Assembly (NCBI RefSeq): GCF_021462225.1
Contig: NC_061797.1
Span: forward strand, 37,040,147 to 37,104,146
Reading direction: 5' to 3'
Source of the DNA: Girardinichthys multiradiatus
Lineage: Eukaryota; Chordata; Actinopteri; Cyprinodontiformes; Goodeidae
Length of the DNA: 64,000 nucleotides
Shown here: piece after piece, positions 48,801-60,400 of the stretch
How positions within the stretch are numbered: the stretch's first letter is position 1
How the letters are laid out: each line of letters begins with the position of its first letter
Program-made: the position numbers and the translations under genes
The notes under the pieces: model-generated
What the model was told of the DNA's origin: nothing
The model's database searches: none
What the model saw: only the letters and a program-made list of their open reading frames with translations

Positions 48801-51800
48801 AAAAACAGAACTGATTAAATGTAACAGAAAAGCCAGAGGAGGGTTTTTTTAATGACATAAAAATTAAAAATAATACTTTAAAAAGCCATTAAACTTTGAC
48901 AATTTGTGCTGTTAACAGAAGTTGTATTTTACCAACCTAGCAAGGTATAACCCACATTCAATTTTATTTTAGTCAGAAAATACCTAAAGCTGAACTCTGA
49001 AATGAGAAGCCAGAGTTTTAGCTGATCATACCTCAAACCTCGCTGTGATGGCTTTGGCCGTGTGGTTTGATGCAAATCCTCTCTAGCCTTGTGAAAAATG
49101 AAAACAGCAGTTTTACTTCTGGTCAGAAAGAACACAAGGAACAATCCCTACAATGGTCACAGTAAAACAAATCATCTGGAATATAGGTGTAGATAAATTT
49201 GTTGGCACCTCTGCTAAAAATGGGTAAAAAGCACATGTATATTTATTAGCATCGCTCCTGTTAAAACTCTGCACAACCGATATTTGCCTATAGGACAGCA
49301 CTTTATTCTTACAAGTTTAGATGGATGGATCTTGGGCCAATTCTTTGCACATTCTCTCTCTAGATCATCTAGAGTGATCAATCAATCAACCAATCATTAT
49401 TTAGAGCACTTTACACACCCAAAGCGACCAAAGTGCTGTTGATAAATTTAAAGGGGACATATGCAAAATCCACTTTTTTAGCCTTCAAATACATTTTGTT
49501 GTGTACTTGCAGTGTGTAGGAGTACAGAAAAGTTTAATTTAGTCTCTCCAGATGCTGCATACATATCTTTATATTCTGTTTGGGTCATATTTTTCTGTCT
49601 GTTCAATTTTCTCTATCATTTGTTACATTTTTTCAACTGTTATGCCACAGTATTTGCTGCTGAGCAGCTAAATAAGATCATGGACCAACTGATCAATTTT
49701 GCATATCTGCCATATTTATTTCTCGCTGCGATTTTGTAGTCCAAGCTCAAGTATGCCTACGCTGCAAGAGGATAAGTTCGGTTCGGTTGTTGGGTGTATT
49801 AACCCACACAACTCATTACACTGTCCCCCAGAATCAGAACCTCTTCAAAGTGCTCGGTTAAATATTATTTTTCATAGAAATGTCCCCACATCAGTGGAGA
49901 AATTCCTGTTTCCCCCACTTCAAGGACGAGCGTCTTCAGCAACCTCCTCCAGTATCAAGAAGGATTTGCTGAAATATTTCATCTGATTAAGCGGTCAGTT
50001 CCTTTGTCTATGGAAACAACTGATGCAGTAAAGCAGTAAACTGCAAATAACGCTAAAATGACAAAATTTATTTTAGACATGAACTTATTGTGTGTTGATA
50101 TGAGGTCCTGACCATTGTTTTGATAGCAGTAGCATGGTGCCTTCTGCTTATGTTAGAACTGTGTGCTGCTTTTAGCTCCTTGAGGACAGAACGGTACTTC
50201 GCGTTTTGAATATTATAACATAAACAGTTTTAGCATTGTTTTTGCCGTTTTAGTCTTGTTTCTGCGTCGTTAGATAATAGTTATCAAACTCCAAAAATAG
50301 TTGAACAGGATAAAGTGGAGCGCTCTTTGACCTGGAGGGGGTCAGGGTGTGAAGTGCCTCAGCCTCAACAGCATTTAAAGAGACGGCACCAAAATAAGTT
50401 GCTTGCAGATGCACCTCAAAACAGGGGTAAAAGAGGAGCCTATGGAGCTACAATAACAAGGTGTTCAGACCAAAGCACTGCAGTTCTACTTCATATAGAC
50501 CACAACTGAATGACTTAAGGGGGAAAATGAAGAATTTAAAAGCATGATATGTCTCCTTTAAAACATAAACAAAAAACATAAAAATGACCAAAAAGATACT
50601 GATACCTAAAAAAACCCCAATAGATAAATACACTGCTCAAAGTGCAGCCCTCCAAAGAAATGCCACCCCACACCATTACTGACCCACTGCCAAACTGGTC
50701 ATGCTGAAGGATGTTGCAGGCAGCAGATTGCTCTCCACGGTGTCTCCAGACTCTGTCACGTCTGTCACATGTGCTCAGTGTGAACCTGTTTTCATCTGTG
50801 AAGAGCACAGGGCGCCAGTGGCTAATTTGCCAATCCCGGTGTTCTCTGGCAAATGCCAAGCGTCCTGCACGGTGTTGGGCTGTGAGCACAACCCCCATTT
50901 GTGGACGTCGGGCCCTCATACCATCCTCATGGAGTCGGTTTCTAATCGTTTGTGCAGACACATGCACATTTGTGGCCTGCTGGAGGTCATTTTGCAGGGC
51001 TCTGGCAGAGCTCCTCCTGTTCCTCCTTCCACAAAGGCGGAGGTAGCGGTCCTGCTGCTGGGTTGTTGACCTCCTACGGCCTCCTCCACGTCTCCTGGTG
51101 TACTGGTCTGTCTCCTGGTAGCTCCTCCAGGCTCTGGACACTACGCTGACAGACGCAGCAAACCTTCTTGCCACAGCTCGCATTGATGTGCCATCCTGGA
51201 TGAGCTGCACTACCTGAGCCACTTGTGTGGGTTGTAGAGTCCGTCTCATGAACCACGAGTGTGAAAGCACCACCAACATTCAAAAGTGACCAAAACATCA
51301 GCCAGAAAGCATAAGTACTGAGAAGTGGTCTGTGGTCCCCACCTGCAGAACCACTCCTTCATTGAGTGTTTCTTGCTAATCACCAAAGATTTCCCCCTGT
51401 TGTCTATTTCATTTGCACAGCGGCTGTGAAATTGATTGTCAATCAGTGTTGCTTCCTAAGTGGACAGTTTGATTTCACAGAAGTTTGATGTACTTGGAGT
51501 TATATTGTGTTGTTTAAGTGTTCCCTTTATTTTTTTGAGCAGTGTAGAATAGTTCGGTTTCCTCACTTAACAAAACAAGTCCAAGGAACATCGTAATGCA
51601 ACAGGAGTTCTGATCTCAAACTATTCCTGGGAACGTGCTTGTACAAAAACTCTTAATTAACGAGGTGCCTGACCATTTGCACATTTAAAAATCAAAACTG
51701 GAATCTTAAAAACAATCCTAAAACCTACAGGCAGCTAGTACTGCGAGGACAATATTGGGGTAAAGTGCTCACATCGCTTTCTACCCATGAGCAGTAAGGC

Positions 51801-53709
51801 AGCAGCGTTTGGAACAGCTGCAGCCGACGTGGAAGAGAGTCGTCTAACCCAGCACTAGAGTTAATTAAAGCATATATCGCCCTTTCAAGGCCACTGTCAG
51901 ATGAAAAGGGTTTGATCTAGCTAATTAACATCAGATGGTGAAAGCTAGACTGGACTACCGCACTTACCTGTTTATCAAATATAAAACCATTATAAAAAAC
52001 ACTCCAACATTCCTGAGAGCAGTACAATTAAACGAAAGGACCAATAGCACTGCTGCATTCTGATAGCAAGTAAGTTTTCCCAAAAACAATCACCTCTGTC
52101 TTATTTTTAGTCAAATGCAAAAGTTTATCTCCATTCAAGTTTTAATGTTTGAACAGTTTACCAGATTCTGTACCGACTGGTTTCCACTTCCTCTCAACAT
52201 GAGATAAACTTGCTAATCATCTATAAGTATCTATGAGTATAGGTCCTAAGATTGAGATATCCCACAATTCAAAGGGGCCTTAGACAAGAAACACTGACCT
52301 AAATGGACAGAAAAACTTCCTGCCTGACAATGTAAGGACCTACAGCATTAACGACCTCCTTCAGTAGTTTTGGAGGAACACTGTTGCCTACGACAACTGG
52401 GTGATAGCAGCGGGGGAAATGGAGGGTATGGAAAGATCAGGGGCAGAATGAGAGGGTGAGGACCAAACAGCACACACTTCATCAATAAAAAAAACTTTAA
52501 AAACATCTCACAAAGTCATAATTTTTTATCATCAAACACAAACTTAGAAATAAACTGAGCCTTAAAACTTTTAACATACGTTTCTTGTGAAGCTTGTCCT
52601 TCCACCTTCGCTGCCGGTGTAAGTGCTGGCGTGTGATCATTAAGCAATGGGTCTATAATTGCTTTACAGCATTTAGATTTGAAAGGAGCAATACCATCCA
52701 AAATAAGAGCACAAACCATTTTAAAATCATTCAGGAGCAGATCAACATCTCCATCGTGGTAAAACCCAGGGGGAAGCACGGTCTGTAAACACTCCCAGAA
52801 GTCATGTTGTCCTTTCTACGCTCATTTCTTTTCAGTTCAACCTACATCTGATTATATGATGGATTGTTCTACAGTTTTACTTAGAATTAACCCTACTGCA
52901 CTTGATGAATTTATGGCTTTTTACACACATTTACCAGCAAGAAATGCCCGTGTTTGTATATCTTTAAATAAGAATGTTTCTGATTTTGTGCAAGTTAACT
53001 ACTGATATACGTCTGAATTCAAACTTTAATATGACAATACTTGCTTGTGTAAATGATGGCTTTAAACAGAGAGGAAAAGGGATCATGTGATTGCAGCAAA
53101 CCGGTCCATCTACCTGGAGCAAGTTGATGGAAGACAGAAAAGCCTGGTTTTTCCTGATGTTCTCAAGGCGTTTCAGCTCATATTCAGACAGCCCTCCGTG
53201 ACCATCCTGTTTTACAAAGACACCACACTGACATTATGCATACAACCTCCAAACATTCACACACAGAACATGCGTCACAATATTACGTCTGAAATAATGT
53301 GTCTTATACGTACAGCTGTCTGGTCCACTCCACCTTCAGCATCTTCATCCTGTATCCTCGTTTTCTCTGGCTTTTCTTTTTCGGTTTTTGTTTTCTATCG
53401 AGACAAAACGCTGTCACCAAAACAATATCCAAATGACTAAACACCTTTCTGTGACTTCACTTACTTTTTCCGTCACATTTGTAGCTGTTGTGTCCGGAGA
53501 GAAGTGGAGCCGCTTGGGGGCCACGTCCCTCCGAGAAGACCGTCGGACTGTTGCATCGGGAGTTAAGTACTGTTCACCGGCAACAATCTATGGCCAAATA
53601 AAAATCTGTTACACAAATGTTCAGCACATTATAAGAATGACAACCAAAGAGCAACAGACGGCTTCCGGACCTTCACAGCAGCTTCACGTTTGGTTTGTCT
53701 GGTAAACAT
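42854..53709 (-). CDS. WDR76: WDR76, WD repeat-containing protein 76
   Basis: Coding exons 5' to 3': 53709-53671, 53587-53465, 53394-53314, 53206-53114, 49087-49032, 48762-48642, 48546-48445, 48208-48171, 48027-47874, 44822-44664, 44273-44158, 44026-43928, 43830-43678, 43263-43210, 43106-42854. Phases all join: 1641 nt, 546 residues (human about 626). The N-terminus is basic and Lys/Arg-rich, with [20 protein letters not shown] and [22 protein letters not shown]40 blades follow: [98 protein letters not shown] and [18 protein letters not shown]76 is a nuclear WD40 protein linked to DNA-damage response and CUL4-DDB1. The order next to FRMD5, convergent, matches human 15q15. The first exon is the least certain part. 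Confidence 0.93.
43316..43650 (+). mobile_element. Tc1-like fragment in WDR76 intron
   Basis: GCCTGGAATAAGTATTTATA, a following ATGTTACAACCCACAACTT and TTCTGTGAAGGCC resemble the non-coding end of fish Tc1 elements. There is no transposase. Boundaries are approximate. Confidence 0.45.
44332..44351. repeat. Poly-G run in WDR76 intron
   Basis: Nearly pure G, interrupted by one C, just before a Tc1-like TTAAACCCAAAATTATTCAT segment. Confidence 0.85.
45306..46909 (-). mobile_element. Intact Tc1-family DNA transposon, copy 2
   Basis: TA at 45304-45305 and 46910-46911 flank inverted repeats of about 200 bp (45306-45505 and 46710-46909) that begin CAGGTCCTTCTCAAAATATT. It has the same structure and family as 25009-26618, in opposite orientation. 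It lies in the WDR76 intron between exons 47874-48027 and 44664-44822. Confidence 0.95.
45583..46581 (-). CDS. Tc1-family transposase, uninterrupted (332 aa)
   Basis: Starts [20 protein letters not shown] and ends SAKGFPTKY with no stop or frameshift. DD34E residues are present: D in [10 protein letters not shown] in [11 protein letters not shown] in LNPIENLWD. Relative to the copy at 25337 it lacks two residues (Ala-Arg) just before [10 protein letters not shown] and has about 13 substitutions, roughly 96 percent identity by eye. The two-residue gap lies between the first and second catalytic D, outside the motifs; its effect is unknown. Transcribed in the same direction as WDR76. Confidence 0.94.
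   Translation of the reverse strand: MGKTADLTAVQKVTINTLKQEGKTQKDISERIGCSQSAVSRHLSGKSVGRKKCGRKRCTTRRGDRTLRKIVEKGRFQTLGDLRKQWTESGVETSRATVHRRVQEMGYRCRIPRVKPLLNQKQQQKRLTWATEKQHWTVAQWSKVLFSDESKFCMSFRNQGVWRKTGEKEMPKCQKSSVKYPQSVMVWGAVSAAGVGPLCFIKGRVNAASYQEILEHFMLPSAEKLYGDEDFIFQHDLAPAHSATTTGKWFTDHGITVLNWPANSPDLNPIENLWDTVKRTLRDSRPNTLDELKAAIEASWASIRPQQCHRLIASMPRRIEAVISAKGFPTKY
49452..50557. mobile_element. Non-autonomous DNA transposon with TTAA target site
   Basis: The ends read AGGGGACATAT (left) and, inverted, AGGAGACATAT (right). Both are flanked by TTAA (49448-49451 and 50558-50561), as in Kolobok or piggyBac relatives. The 1.1 kb interior has no transposase. It lies in the long WDR76 intron 49088-53113. 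Confidence 0.75.
50631..51544 (-). mobile_element. Tc1-family element with internal deletion
   Basis: The right end CACTGCTCAAAAAAATAAAG (read on the minus strand) and left end CACTGCTCAAA are inverted. Both sit next to TA (50629-50630 and 51545-51546). The transposase N-terminal half is present, but the catalytic C-terminal half is missing and the left end is joined directly after [10 protein letters not shown]. It could only move if a full-length relative supplies transposase. Confidence 0.85.
50665..51250 (-). pseudogene. Tc1 transposase, C-terminally truncated
   Basis: From [20 protein letters not shown] through [20 protein letters not shown] (helix-turn-helix), GRNRRSSA-like linker and [12 protein letters not shown] (first catalytic D) to [11 protein letters not shown]. 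The second D and the E are absent because of the deletion. The open frame runs on into the element end and flank for about 35 foreign residues. An upstream in-frame start (MLVVLSHSW) lies in element leader sequence. Confidence 0.82.
51547..52800 (-). mobile_element. Decayed L2-like LINE fragments
   Basis: Minus-strand translations show [16 protein letters not shown] (near 52110), [20 protein letters not shown] and, at 52516-52779, [20 protein letters not shown] followed by APFKSKC. These are recognisable pieces of L2 ORF2 in the expected order, with many stops. They are old insertions in the WDR76 intron. Confidence 0.6.
53671..53709 (-). CDS. WDR76: Probable WDR76 first coding exon
   Basis: ATG at 53709-53707 opens [13 protein letters not shown] and joins in phase to the next exon ([11 protein letters not shown]). 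The donor is GTCCGG rather than GTAAG or GTGAG, so it is weak. Human WDR76 has a longer N-terminus, so another upstream exon or start remains possible. Confidence 0.45.
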
Positions 53710-53759
53710 GTCCCTACACTAAATTATTTTTATCTGCTGGTGAATAAAGCTGCTAACTT

Positions 53760-53935
53760 CCACAGTAACAATTAATAGAGGAGCAAGTTGTTTGGCGCCA
53801 CACGGAAGAAAGGTTTTGTAACAAGACCCTGCCCCTTTCTCTTGTGCAACACAATTCAGGCAGCTCATTGGTTGCGCACGATTGGTTTTCCGGTGACGAT
53901 CATCGATGGTAGAACCTCCACAGGAAACACGTGAG
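53760..53935 (-). promoter_or_regulatory. Putative WDR76 promoter with two CCAAT boxes
   Basis: Just upstream of the first coding exon the minus strand carries CCAAT twice (53871-53867 and 53885-53881), a TGACG-like half CRE next to them (TTCCGGTGACGATCA on the plus strand), and an E-box CACGTG near 53928. The local CpG content is higher than in its surroundings. Position and motif set fit a CCAAT-driven promoter; no TATA box is seen. Confidence 0.45.
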
Positions 53936-54249
53936 AACTCGGGAAAACATAAGTGACAGCAACCTTAGTTTGTATTTTGGTGCTTTTTGTGTTTGTTTTA
54001 ACAATTAATATTGTTTGATAATTGTTGCCACAAATAATCAGAACATTCTCAAAAATATAATACAAAATCATTCTAATATATTGGTAACTTACAAAATCTG
54101 TAAGAGTTAGATTTTCCACTTTTTCATACCTTTATTGACAACACGATTGTATAAAATACTTATTGTTGCAGACGTATGTATATGTATATGGAAAAAAGCA
54201 TTTGGTCACACCAAATCCAATCAACTCCATGTCTGCAGGTGTATAAAGT

Positions 54250-54540
54250 TTGATGTGGAGAAACCTGGCTGGCCTGCACATAATCCTGACCTTAACCTAA
54301 CTGAACACCTTTGGGATAAATTAAAGCAGAGGTTGCAATTGTGGTTTTCTCGTCTAACTATGAACACACTCATAAACCTTGTGGAGGATTTTTACAGAAT
54401 AGTCAAAGTTGCTATTGCTGGCAATGGTGCGTCCATCAACAAATGAACCTTATAGATTAAGAATAGGATTTCATCAACGTTCATGTATGTGTAAAAGTAG
54501 ACAGACAAATGCTTTTGACACTATAGTGTATATATAAAAC
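54250..54540 (+). mobile_element. Tc1-family 3' fragment
   Basis: The frame around 54267 gives PGWPAHNPDLNLTEHLWDKL, the E-containing end of a Tc1 catalytic domain with Glu retained, then LVEDFYRIVKVAIAGNGASI and a stop. Only the last third of a transposase is present. No left end is seen. Confidence 0.6.
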
Positions 54541-57479
54541 ACTGTTCTCGATTAACCTCATTGATAACTTCTTGATGACAGATTTAAACCTGTATATTTA
54601 TTTAGGGAAGCCGGTCAGGTTTTTCCGGGTTTTCTTTTGGAAAACTGAAAATAATGCATCTCATCCTTCCACTTCACAAAAGGGAGTTATATAATGCTGG
54701 TGTAATAAAATACATTAGAGCTTGTGGGTGTAGAATGACATACTGTTATGATCACAATAAAAAGTTAGGATTATGAATACTTTTGCATGTACGTTCTGCT
54801 CTGCTGCAGTCATTTTTAAATATACTAGTTGGCATAGTAAAGTGTTTTTATTGTCCTTTTTTGCCTTTAAATGTGTTAATTGGACATATGGTGTTATATA
54901 TGGTGTTATAAAACAACCTCATAGAAGTCATATACCCCTACTGCAGACTCTAACCAGCTTCCAGGATGTAGACCATTTCCAGAGTCCCCTTCTTAGTGTT
55001 CCAACCCAAAATATTCTTGTTCAGTGCACATGCCGAGGTCAAACTTAACAGCACAAACAGAAGCTCAGAGACATTTCACCCCCTGAGAAAGAACAGATTT
55101 ATTAACAAGAGGTAATCAGGAAAGAGTACACTTTTATACAAAACTGGAAATACTACTCAAGCTGTTGAAATAGACTGAAAGATAATTCTTATGGGTATTG
55201 CTCACTGCAAACATCTGGTATTCCTGTTGGAGGATACAGATTTAAGGGTGCAAAGGTAGGGTTTAAATACAGTACACATACCATTCTATATATAGATTTT
55301 ATCTGAACACATAAAAGTGGCACATGCCTGCCACTCAAGCTTTAGGTGTCTCTCTATACAAAGCCTGTAAAAAATACATATAAATATTTCAAGAAGCACA
55401 ATAATACTACTGTGTAGCTCCTGCTAACATGTTGGGATAGAATGTGTTACACTTATATGTTGTCTTTAACATTTGCTTTTTTAAGTGTCATAGACAGGAA
55501 AATACTTATAGGATTTAACAATCATAAGGATAACACATTTCCGAGAATGCGTCTTTGAACACATTGCATGTTAGGAAATGCATCAGCCTGTCTGTACATA
55601 ATACAGTACACAGCCAGTTTATCCTGGTTTATTGGCAATCCGTAGAACAAAATAGTTTACGTACTTTTGTGGAATATAATCCATTTCATGATTAAGGCAA
55701 AATCATAATGCACTAACCAAAGAGGATTTAACCAGAAAGACTGCCCTCTCTGTGTCTGAATATAGAAGCTGAGAGTTTAAACTTCTGTAAGTGGCTCATA
55801 ATTTGTTACATTTGCTACATACATTGCCTGGTGCTTATACTGTATATACATGACGCTGCCCACCAGGGGAATAAACTAAGCAAAGCATTACAAAAATCCC
55901 AAAATATAAAGAAACTTTTCCGTTTCACTGCAATCTTTATAAACACGTTTATCAGCCATGGTTACATAAAACTGGTTTGTGATTCATCTTTAGCTGCTAC
56001 TATCTCAGTTTTCCATCTAATCTGCTGAGAACAACAGCTCTAAAACATTTTAAAATTAATGTAAATTAACATTCATGTATTAGTAGGTTAAGACTACATA
56101 ATACATCTCATACTTTCCTAGAACTTAGAATTTACTTTCCCAGAACCTATAGGTTACTTTCCTAAACCTACCAGGAACTCTCCAGAAGTTTTGTAAGGCA
56201 ACCTAAGTTTTGAGAAGTACCTGGTAAGTTCTAGGAAAGTAACCAGTAATTTCTATGAAAATACCAGGAAGGAACTTGGTAAGGTCCAGAAAGTAACCTT
56301 TAAGTTCCAGAATGTCACTAGTAACTTCTGGAAAGTACCCATAAAGTTACCAGTCAGTTCAATGGAGCTTTCAGGAAAGCACTTTTCTAAGTTCAAGGAA
56401 AGTAACTTGTAAGTTCCATTAAACCTCCAGTAAAGTACCTGGTAAGTTCCAGGAGGTTATGGGTACGTTTTGGAAAGTAATGTCTAATTTCCAGAAAATA
56501 CATGGTAACTTCTGAAAAAAAAAAAAAAACAGCGGGTTCTATGAAAGGTGTCCGGTAAGTTTTAGAAAGTTACCTGATAAGTTCTAAACAACTAGTAAGT
56601 TCCATATAAATTCCAGTAATTTCCTGGGAAATAGTCTCTAATTTTTAAGTAAGTACTGGGGAAGTTCTGGAAATTAATCTCTGAGTTCTGAGAGAGTACC
56701 TAGTAGTGTTTGGACAAATACTTGGCAAGTTCCAAAAAAGTAACATCTTAGTTCCAGGAAAGCATCTGGTAATTTTCCAGAAAGTAACGTCTAAGCTCAG
56801 GCTAAGTAGATACTAAGGACCTGGACAGTATCTGGTCAATTCTGGGAAAGTCAGTAAAAATTCTAATAAAAGTTCCGACAATGTATCTTCTAAGTTTGGA
56901 AAATTAACTGGGAAAGTAATTTGGAGAAAACTGGGAAAGGAACCTCTATCTTGCTACTGTTTTGATTTTTATGTGCAGAGTAACGCTCAACGTAGACTGC
57001 AATCTTAAAAATTGTCTTAGAATCTGATTGTACAGCAACCTGAAAATACCATTTGTGTGATTTTTGTCAAGATAAATAATTTTGTAAAAGGAACTTCCAT
57101 GAAGCCTTTTCAATAGTTCCTGCAGACTCTTGACTTCCTACAAAGTGCCGTTCTCTCATGAATGAGAGTTTTGATTTACAGTGACTTGCACTTAAATACA
57201 ATTAAATAAGTCTGTAAACTTTCTTTTCTATCTGCCCTCTAGTGCAAAATAAACAGGTCATAAATTAGCATTTAAGACAATATAGAACATATAAATACTC
57301 TATAACTATAGAAATAAAACCTCTGTGGGCTTCTACTCAGTTTCTAATAACAATAATTCACAGAGTTCAGTTGGAAGCAAATACAAGGAGGGTACAGCCT
57401 ATTGTGTCTAATACAAATAATGATAAATGTACATGTTGAAACCTTCTGCATTTGCATCTAATCATGACAGAATTCCTCT
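54541..57479 (-). other. Probable RASGRF1 3' UTR and spacer to WDR76
   Basis: Nothing coding is recognised. AATAAA on the minus strand at 55103-55098 would end a 2.4 kb 3' UTR for the RASGRF1-like gene (stop at 57480). The degenerate minisatellite 56105-56950 lies inside it. 54541-55080 shows no features. Confidence 0.4.
56105..56950. repeat. Degenerate minisatellite, unit about 23 bp
   Basis: Dozens of imperfect copies of a unit close to GGTAAGTTCCAGGAAAGTAA(CCT) fill the interval. The first 80-90 bases carry the unit inverted (for example GTTACTTTCCTAAACCTACC), then the orientation switches near 56190. Each unit has a small palindromic core TTCC-AGGAA; several keep TTCNNNGAA exactly. A short A run near 56515-56530 interrupts it. 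Confidence 0.85.
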
Positions 57480-60400
57480 TTACGATGACGTTTTGGGCTC
57501 AATTCTCAGAGATGCTTCATACAGGCTCTCCTCGTCCATTACTGTGCTGCTGTCCAGCAGGTATTTTGCCACCTGCAGCAACACAAAGCAAATACATTGT
57601 AAACAGATTTTTTATTTACAGGATCTGCTTTTGTTATGGACATATAGAAGAATGAATGCATGTTCTTTGTTTAGCATTTATCCAATAGATTTCTTCTAGT
57701 TTGTGATAAATTAGGAAGAATTGCAGATTGTACTTCTTAACTAACCACATGCCATTCTGCCTAAGCTTTCATATGAAACTGTGAAATTGTGGTTGAGAAA
57801 GCATTTTTCTCTGCAACAGTAGCATCAGAAGGTCAAATAAACTAGAACAGCTTTAAACAGCTAGCTCTTTCTTTATTATCTCCTTTATGAAGGCAAATAA
57901 GGTGTACTTGCTCATCTATCCTGACAAATGTGTTAAAAATAAACACATCTTAGAAGATGTTGTCATGTGAAGAAATAAACCTGTCTTGTCAATTCATATA
58001 CAGAAGTATATAACACAGTACAACTGTATATACTATACTCACTCACTCACTCACTCACTCACTCACTCACTCACTCACTCACTCACTCACTCACTCACTC
58101 ACTCACTCACCTTAGGCTGAAAATCTATCTTGTAAGCTGTTTGCTGAAATTGTCGAATCTCTCTGATAATGTGAGAAATCTGGAGACAAATGGAACACTA
58201 TTGTGTCATATTCAATCATCTTCAAAACAAACTGCAGAAAATTGATAAATAGGGGAATGCTGCATTTAATCAGTTAGCTGCAAAAAACAAGCTACATTCA
58301 AGTCATGCAGTAATATTAAGGGTTCTGCATGAAATGCAAATGATATGAAGATTTTATCTACCATTCTCATCTTAGAAAAGTTGACCAGGTTGTCTTCTGT
58401 GTAGTTTGGTGTACCCTCCTCAATGAAGGCCAAGTCAGTCAGGTACATTCCCAAATAAGGAACACATGGAGGGTCACAGCTGAAGAGAGCATGCATGTCA
58501 CAGGAAGAAACAGGTGTTTAAAAAAAGATTTTCATACAAAGTAAAAAAAATAAGACACATGCTTACTTTTTCAGAGCTTCCCTTAGGTTTTTGAAGCGGC
58601 CCTCTGATGACACCAGCTTTTGCAACTTGTCGATCACAGTTTTCGTCTAGAAAATAAAACACAGCGAACCTGTAACCACTAGTATAATCTTTTTAAATTC
58701 ACATTTTTAACACTGCTTCATAGGAAGATTTTAATATGTTATTATCTGTATATCACACTGTTTTCCTACTTGAGTTTTTAACAGGTTCAACTGAACCAAA
58801 GAGAACACATTTTTTCTTATATCCTAAATATCCAATTCAAAATTGTTTTTGCCAATATATATTTTTAAGCTTGAATGATTTGAAGATCAGAGTTAGGAGG
58901 TCTATCAAAAATCTCGAAAAAAAGTTGTATTGCCTTATTTCTGAGAAAAAAGTCAGAAGGTGGATTTTCTCCCACACAACAGAGGACTGATACCTGCTTG
59001 GACACTTTAAGCCAGGTCCTCTTGAGGCGGAAGACGGAGCTCCGGTTGAGCGAGGATGTGATCTTCAGCACGGCATTGTAGTTGTGAAGACAGCGGCAGA
59101 TATCCGCTACGGCCACCCACTTCTCGATCACTGCCACCCGCATGTTGACATCATCCCAGTGAAGGATCTCTGAGGCGATTCTGTTACTGATCTGACAAAG
59201 AAATAAACACAAACATATGCTATATTAATTTTGATTATGGTTTTATAGGTAAAAAAACAAAAACACAAATTCTTTCTGTCAAAAAATTCTAGATTTTAAA
59301 CAGTATTATATAAGACTTATAAAATGCCTTTTTATAACCAACACAATCATGGGGACGACTGTCAACTTTGGCAGTCATCGAGAAGACAGTCATTGACAAC
59401 CTCCACAGGGTAGGAATGCAAAAGAAGCATTTTAAGGAAACTGCTGTATCCAAGTGTTTTCTATGGAAAGTTAAGTGAAAGGAAAAGTGTGGTTATAATA
59501 TATATAAAAGATGCACAAGCCACAGTGATAGCAAAGCCTTGAGAGGATTATGATACAAGAGTATGAAAGATACACAAGTTAGACTGTGGCTGGAGTCAGT
59601 GCTTCAAGAGCCACCGAACACAGACGTATCCTGGACATGGGTTACAGCTGTTGTCTTCATTGTATTAAGTCATTCCATAACAAGAGACAACATAACAAGC
59701 GTTTGGTAAATGAGAAAAAGGGCTATAGTGTTTTGCAGTGGTCCAAAATCCTCTTTTCATTTGAAACATTATTTGGCATTTGATTTGGAAAACAATTTAT
59801 CGGAGGCTGAAGGAAGTATGGAGAGGCACAGAATCTGAGTTACTTGAGGTCCAAATTTTAGACCACTTCATGCTTCCATGTGCTTACAAGCTTTGTGAAG
59901 AGGCTTTTATATTTTCTAGCAGTACTTGGCACCTGTTCACACTGCCAAAAGTACTAATTCTACTTTAATGAGCATGGTATTATTGTGCTTGATTTTCTTG
60001 CAATCTCTCCTGACCTAAACCCCATAGAGAATCTAGGAATTATTGTTAAGAGGGTTAAGAGGAAGACAAGAGAAACCACGTGCAACAATGCAGACAAGCT
60101 GAAGGCTGCAATTAAAGTAACCTGGGCTTCCTGCACACCTCAGCAGTGCTACAGGCTGATCACCTCCATGCCACATCGCAGTGATGCGGTAATTTAAGCA
60201 AAAAAAGAATCTAAATAAAATCAGTTTCAATTTTTTATTAAATTAATAATATAAATAAACGTTTCTATTATATTCTAATTTATTGAGATCCATCTGTGTG
60301 TCTATAATGCGAAATTTATCACATACATCATTAAAATGCTTGGTTGTTTTCATTATGTATGGTGTTCTCTCATTCTTGTCGTTCTTCATCCATCCTTGTC

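Noticed and set aside
50315..50509. 64-residue frame in the TTAA element
   Set aside because: Low-complexity composition, no transposase motif, close to the size expected by chance.
58037..58110. Regular repeat that could be mistaken for a CRISPR or satellite array
   Set aside because: Simple tetranucleotide microsatellite with no spacers, in a vertebrate gene.
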